Assembly: GCA_900557555.1 (NCBI GenBank)
Contig: USTH01000055.1
Location: 1 to 7,955, forward strand
Source of the DNA: an uncultured Prevotellaceae bacterium
Lineage (GTDB): Bacteria > Bacteroidota > Bacteroidia > Bacteroidales > Bacteroidaceae
DNA length: 7,955 nt
Direction of reading: 5' to 3'
Both the position numbers and the translations under genes were made by a program. Under the pieces are notes generated by a model that saw only the letters and a program-made list of their open reading frames with translations, made no database searches and was not told the origin of the DNA. Shown here in pieces: positions 7,514-7,955 of the stretch. Numbering within the stretch: position 1 is the first letter of the stretch; each line of letters opens with the position of its first letter.

Positions 7514-7586
7514 CGCGGAGTGGAGCAGTTGGTAGCTCGCCAGGCTCATAACCTGGAGGTCGCATGTTCGAGTCTTGCCTCCGCAA
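7514..7586 (+). tRNA. Initiator tRNA-fMet (anticodon CAT)
   Basis: A full cloverleaf can be drawn from C1 (7514) to A73 (7586). Pairs 2-7 of the acceptor stem close as GCGGAG/CTCCGC, while position 1:72 is a C:A mismatch, the hallmark of bacterial initiator tRNA needed for formylation and for avoiding the elongation pathway. The D-stem is GAGC/GCTC with A11:U24, also an initiator trait. The anticodon loop CTCATAA carries CAT at 7547-7549. The anticodon stem is CCAGG/CCTGG, so only two of the usual three consecutive G:C pairs next to the loop are present; position 29:41 is A:U. The T-stem GCATG/CTTGC has a T:T mismatch at 52:62. The 3' CCA is not encoded (ACT follows A72) and must be added after transcription. 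It has its own promoter and terminator and looks monocistronic. Confidence 0.95.
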
Positions 7587-7599
7587 CTTAGTTAAAAAG

Positions 7600-7639
7600 G
7601 AAATCCCGATATCAATTATGGCTGCTGGGATTTCTTTTT
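7600..7639 (+). terminator. Intrinsic terminator of the tRNA gene
   Basis: GAAATCCC (7600-7607) and GGGATTTC (7627-7634) form a perfect 8-bp stem with a 19-nt loop, followed directly by TTTTT (7635-7639). The stem begins 13 nt after the last tRNA base, so the precursor would carry a short 3' trailer. Confidence 0.8.
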
Positions 7640-7666
7640 ATATGTACCATATTTATACTTACCAAG

Positions 7667-7727
7667 CAACCCCAAACCGCCGTATCTCGAAAACTGTTCG
7701 AACTGGCGGTTTGGGGTTGTAATTTTT
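7667..7727 (+). terminator. Strong 15-bp hairpin between convergent genes
   Basis: CAACCCCAAACCGCC (7667-7681) and GGCGGTTTGGGGTTG (7705-7719) are a perfect 15-bp inverted repeat with a 23-nt loop. The loop itself holds TCGAA (7687-7691) and TTCGA (7697-7701), a second 5-bp stem. On the + strand the stem is followed by TAATTTTTG, giving a fair T-tract. On the - strand no T-tract follows, though the stem could still stop or stabilise transcripts of the gene ending at 7753. It sits in the tail-to-tail gap, so a barrier to transcription from both sides is likely. Confidence 0.65.
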
Positions 7728-7752
7728 GCAGACGCCCGGGATATAGGCTACC

Positions 7753-7955
7753 CTATTCCACTTGGATGATATTATACAGATCTGTTATGTCGGTGGCATT
7801 GACCTTTCCGTCACCGTTGATGTCAACCTGATCCAATGTGAGGCTCGTTGCACTGGAGTCAGCAATGTAGTTGTAGACTGTTGTCACGTCGGCGGAGTTA
7901 ACCTTTCCGTCACCATTGACATCGCCCTTGATGGTCACGTTGTCGGGAATGGCCT
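7753..7955 (-). CDS. C-terminus of a dockerin type I-like secreted protein (truncated by window edge)
   Basis: Only the last 66 codons are visible; the frame is open to the right edge, so a GTG at 7936-7938 is internal rather than a start. The tail holds two calcium-binding dockerin loops: DVNGDGKVNSAD (nt 7923-7888) and DINGDGKVNATD (nt 7824-7789), each followed by a helix-like segment (VTTVYNYIADS and ITDLYNIIQVE). Asp/Asn at loop positions 1, 3, 5 and 12 are kept in both. The protein ends at TAG (7753-7755) seven residues after the last Asp-helix core, so this is a true C-terminal dockerin-type domain. In Bacteroidales such tails are often found on large extracellular proteins and are not proof of a cellulosome. 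The rest of the protein, and therefore its function, is outside the window. It converges on the tRNA gene. Confidence 0.85.
   Translation of the reverse strand, partial: AIPDNVTIKGDVNGDGKVNSADVTTVYNYIADSSATSLTLDQVDINGDGKVNATDITDLYNIIQVE

Noticed and set aside
7514..7586. tRNA 3' end as an integration (att) site
   Set aside because: No second copy of the tRNA 3' sequence and no integrase gene is visible in the window.
7936..7938. GTG as a start for a 61-aa dockerin-only protein
   Set aside because: The frame continues open to the right edge (AIPDN before it) and the domain is normally a C-terminal tail of a larger protein.

Overview
The window looks like chromosomal DNA from a Bacteroidales bacterium, most likely of the Muribaculaceae/Prevotellaceae type. 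Three things point there: the TamB + TamL pair (TamL is the lipoprotein form of TamA found in Bacteroidota), promoters of the Bacteroidota type (TTTG, about 20 bp, TAnnTTTG), and a C-terminal dockerin-type tail on a predicted secreted protein. The family-level placement is inference from general knowledge, not from a search.

Layout. (1) Positions 2-4354, + strand: tamB, missing only its N-terminal part at the left edge. (2) Positions 4351-6843, + strand: tamL, an Omp85/BamA-superfamily outer-membrane lipoprotein whose ATG overlaps the tamB stop codon (ATGA). Together these form the translocation and assembly module, a bridge across the periplasm linked to outer-membrane protein insertion and lipid traffic. 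(3) Positions 6844-7513: an A/T-richer stretch holding one small orphan gene (7100-7330, 76 aa). The gene is preceded by four copies of a 15-bp box (consensus TTAATKGAAAAATAT) spaced 31, 31 and 41 bp apart. It is flanked by a diverged ~57-bp direct repeat (6901-6957 and 7359-7415). (4) Positions 7463-7639: an initiator tRNA-fMet gene with a clean Bacteroidota promoter and an intrinsic terminator. (5) Positions 7667-7727: a strong 15-bp perfect hairpin between convergent genes. (6) Positions 7753-7955, - strand: the 3' end of a gene encoding a dockerin type I-like C-terminus, running off the right edge.

The tam operon, tRNA and dockerin tail are recognisable families. The part not explained by known families is the 6.9-7.45 kb segment: an unrecognised small basic protein, a helically phased box array that ends on its start codon, and a flanking diverged direct repeat. 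I see no CRISPR array, transposase, integrase or obvious defence system.
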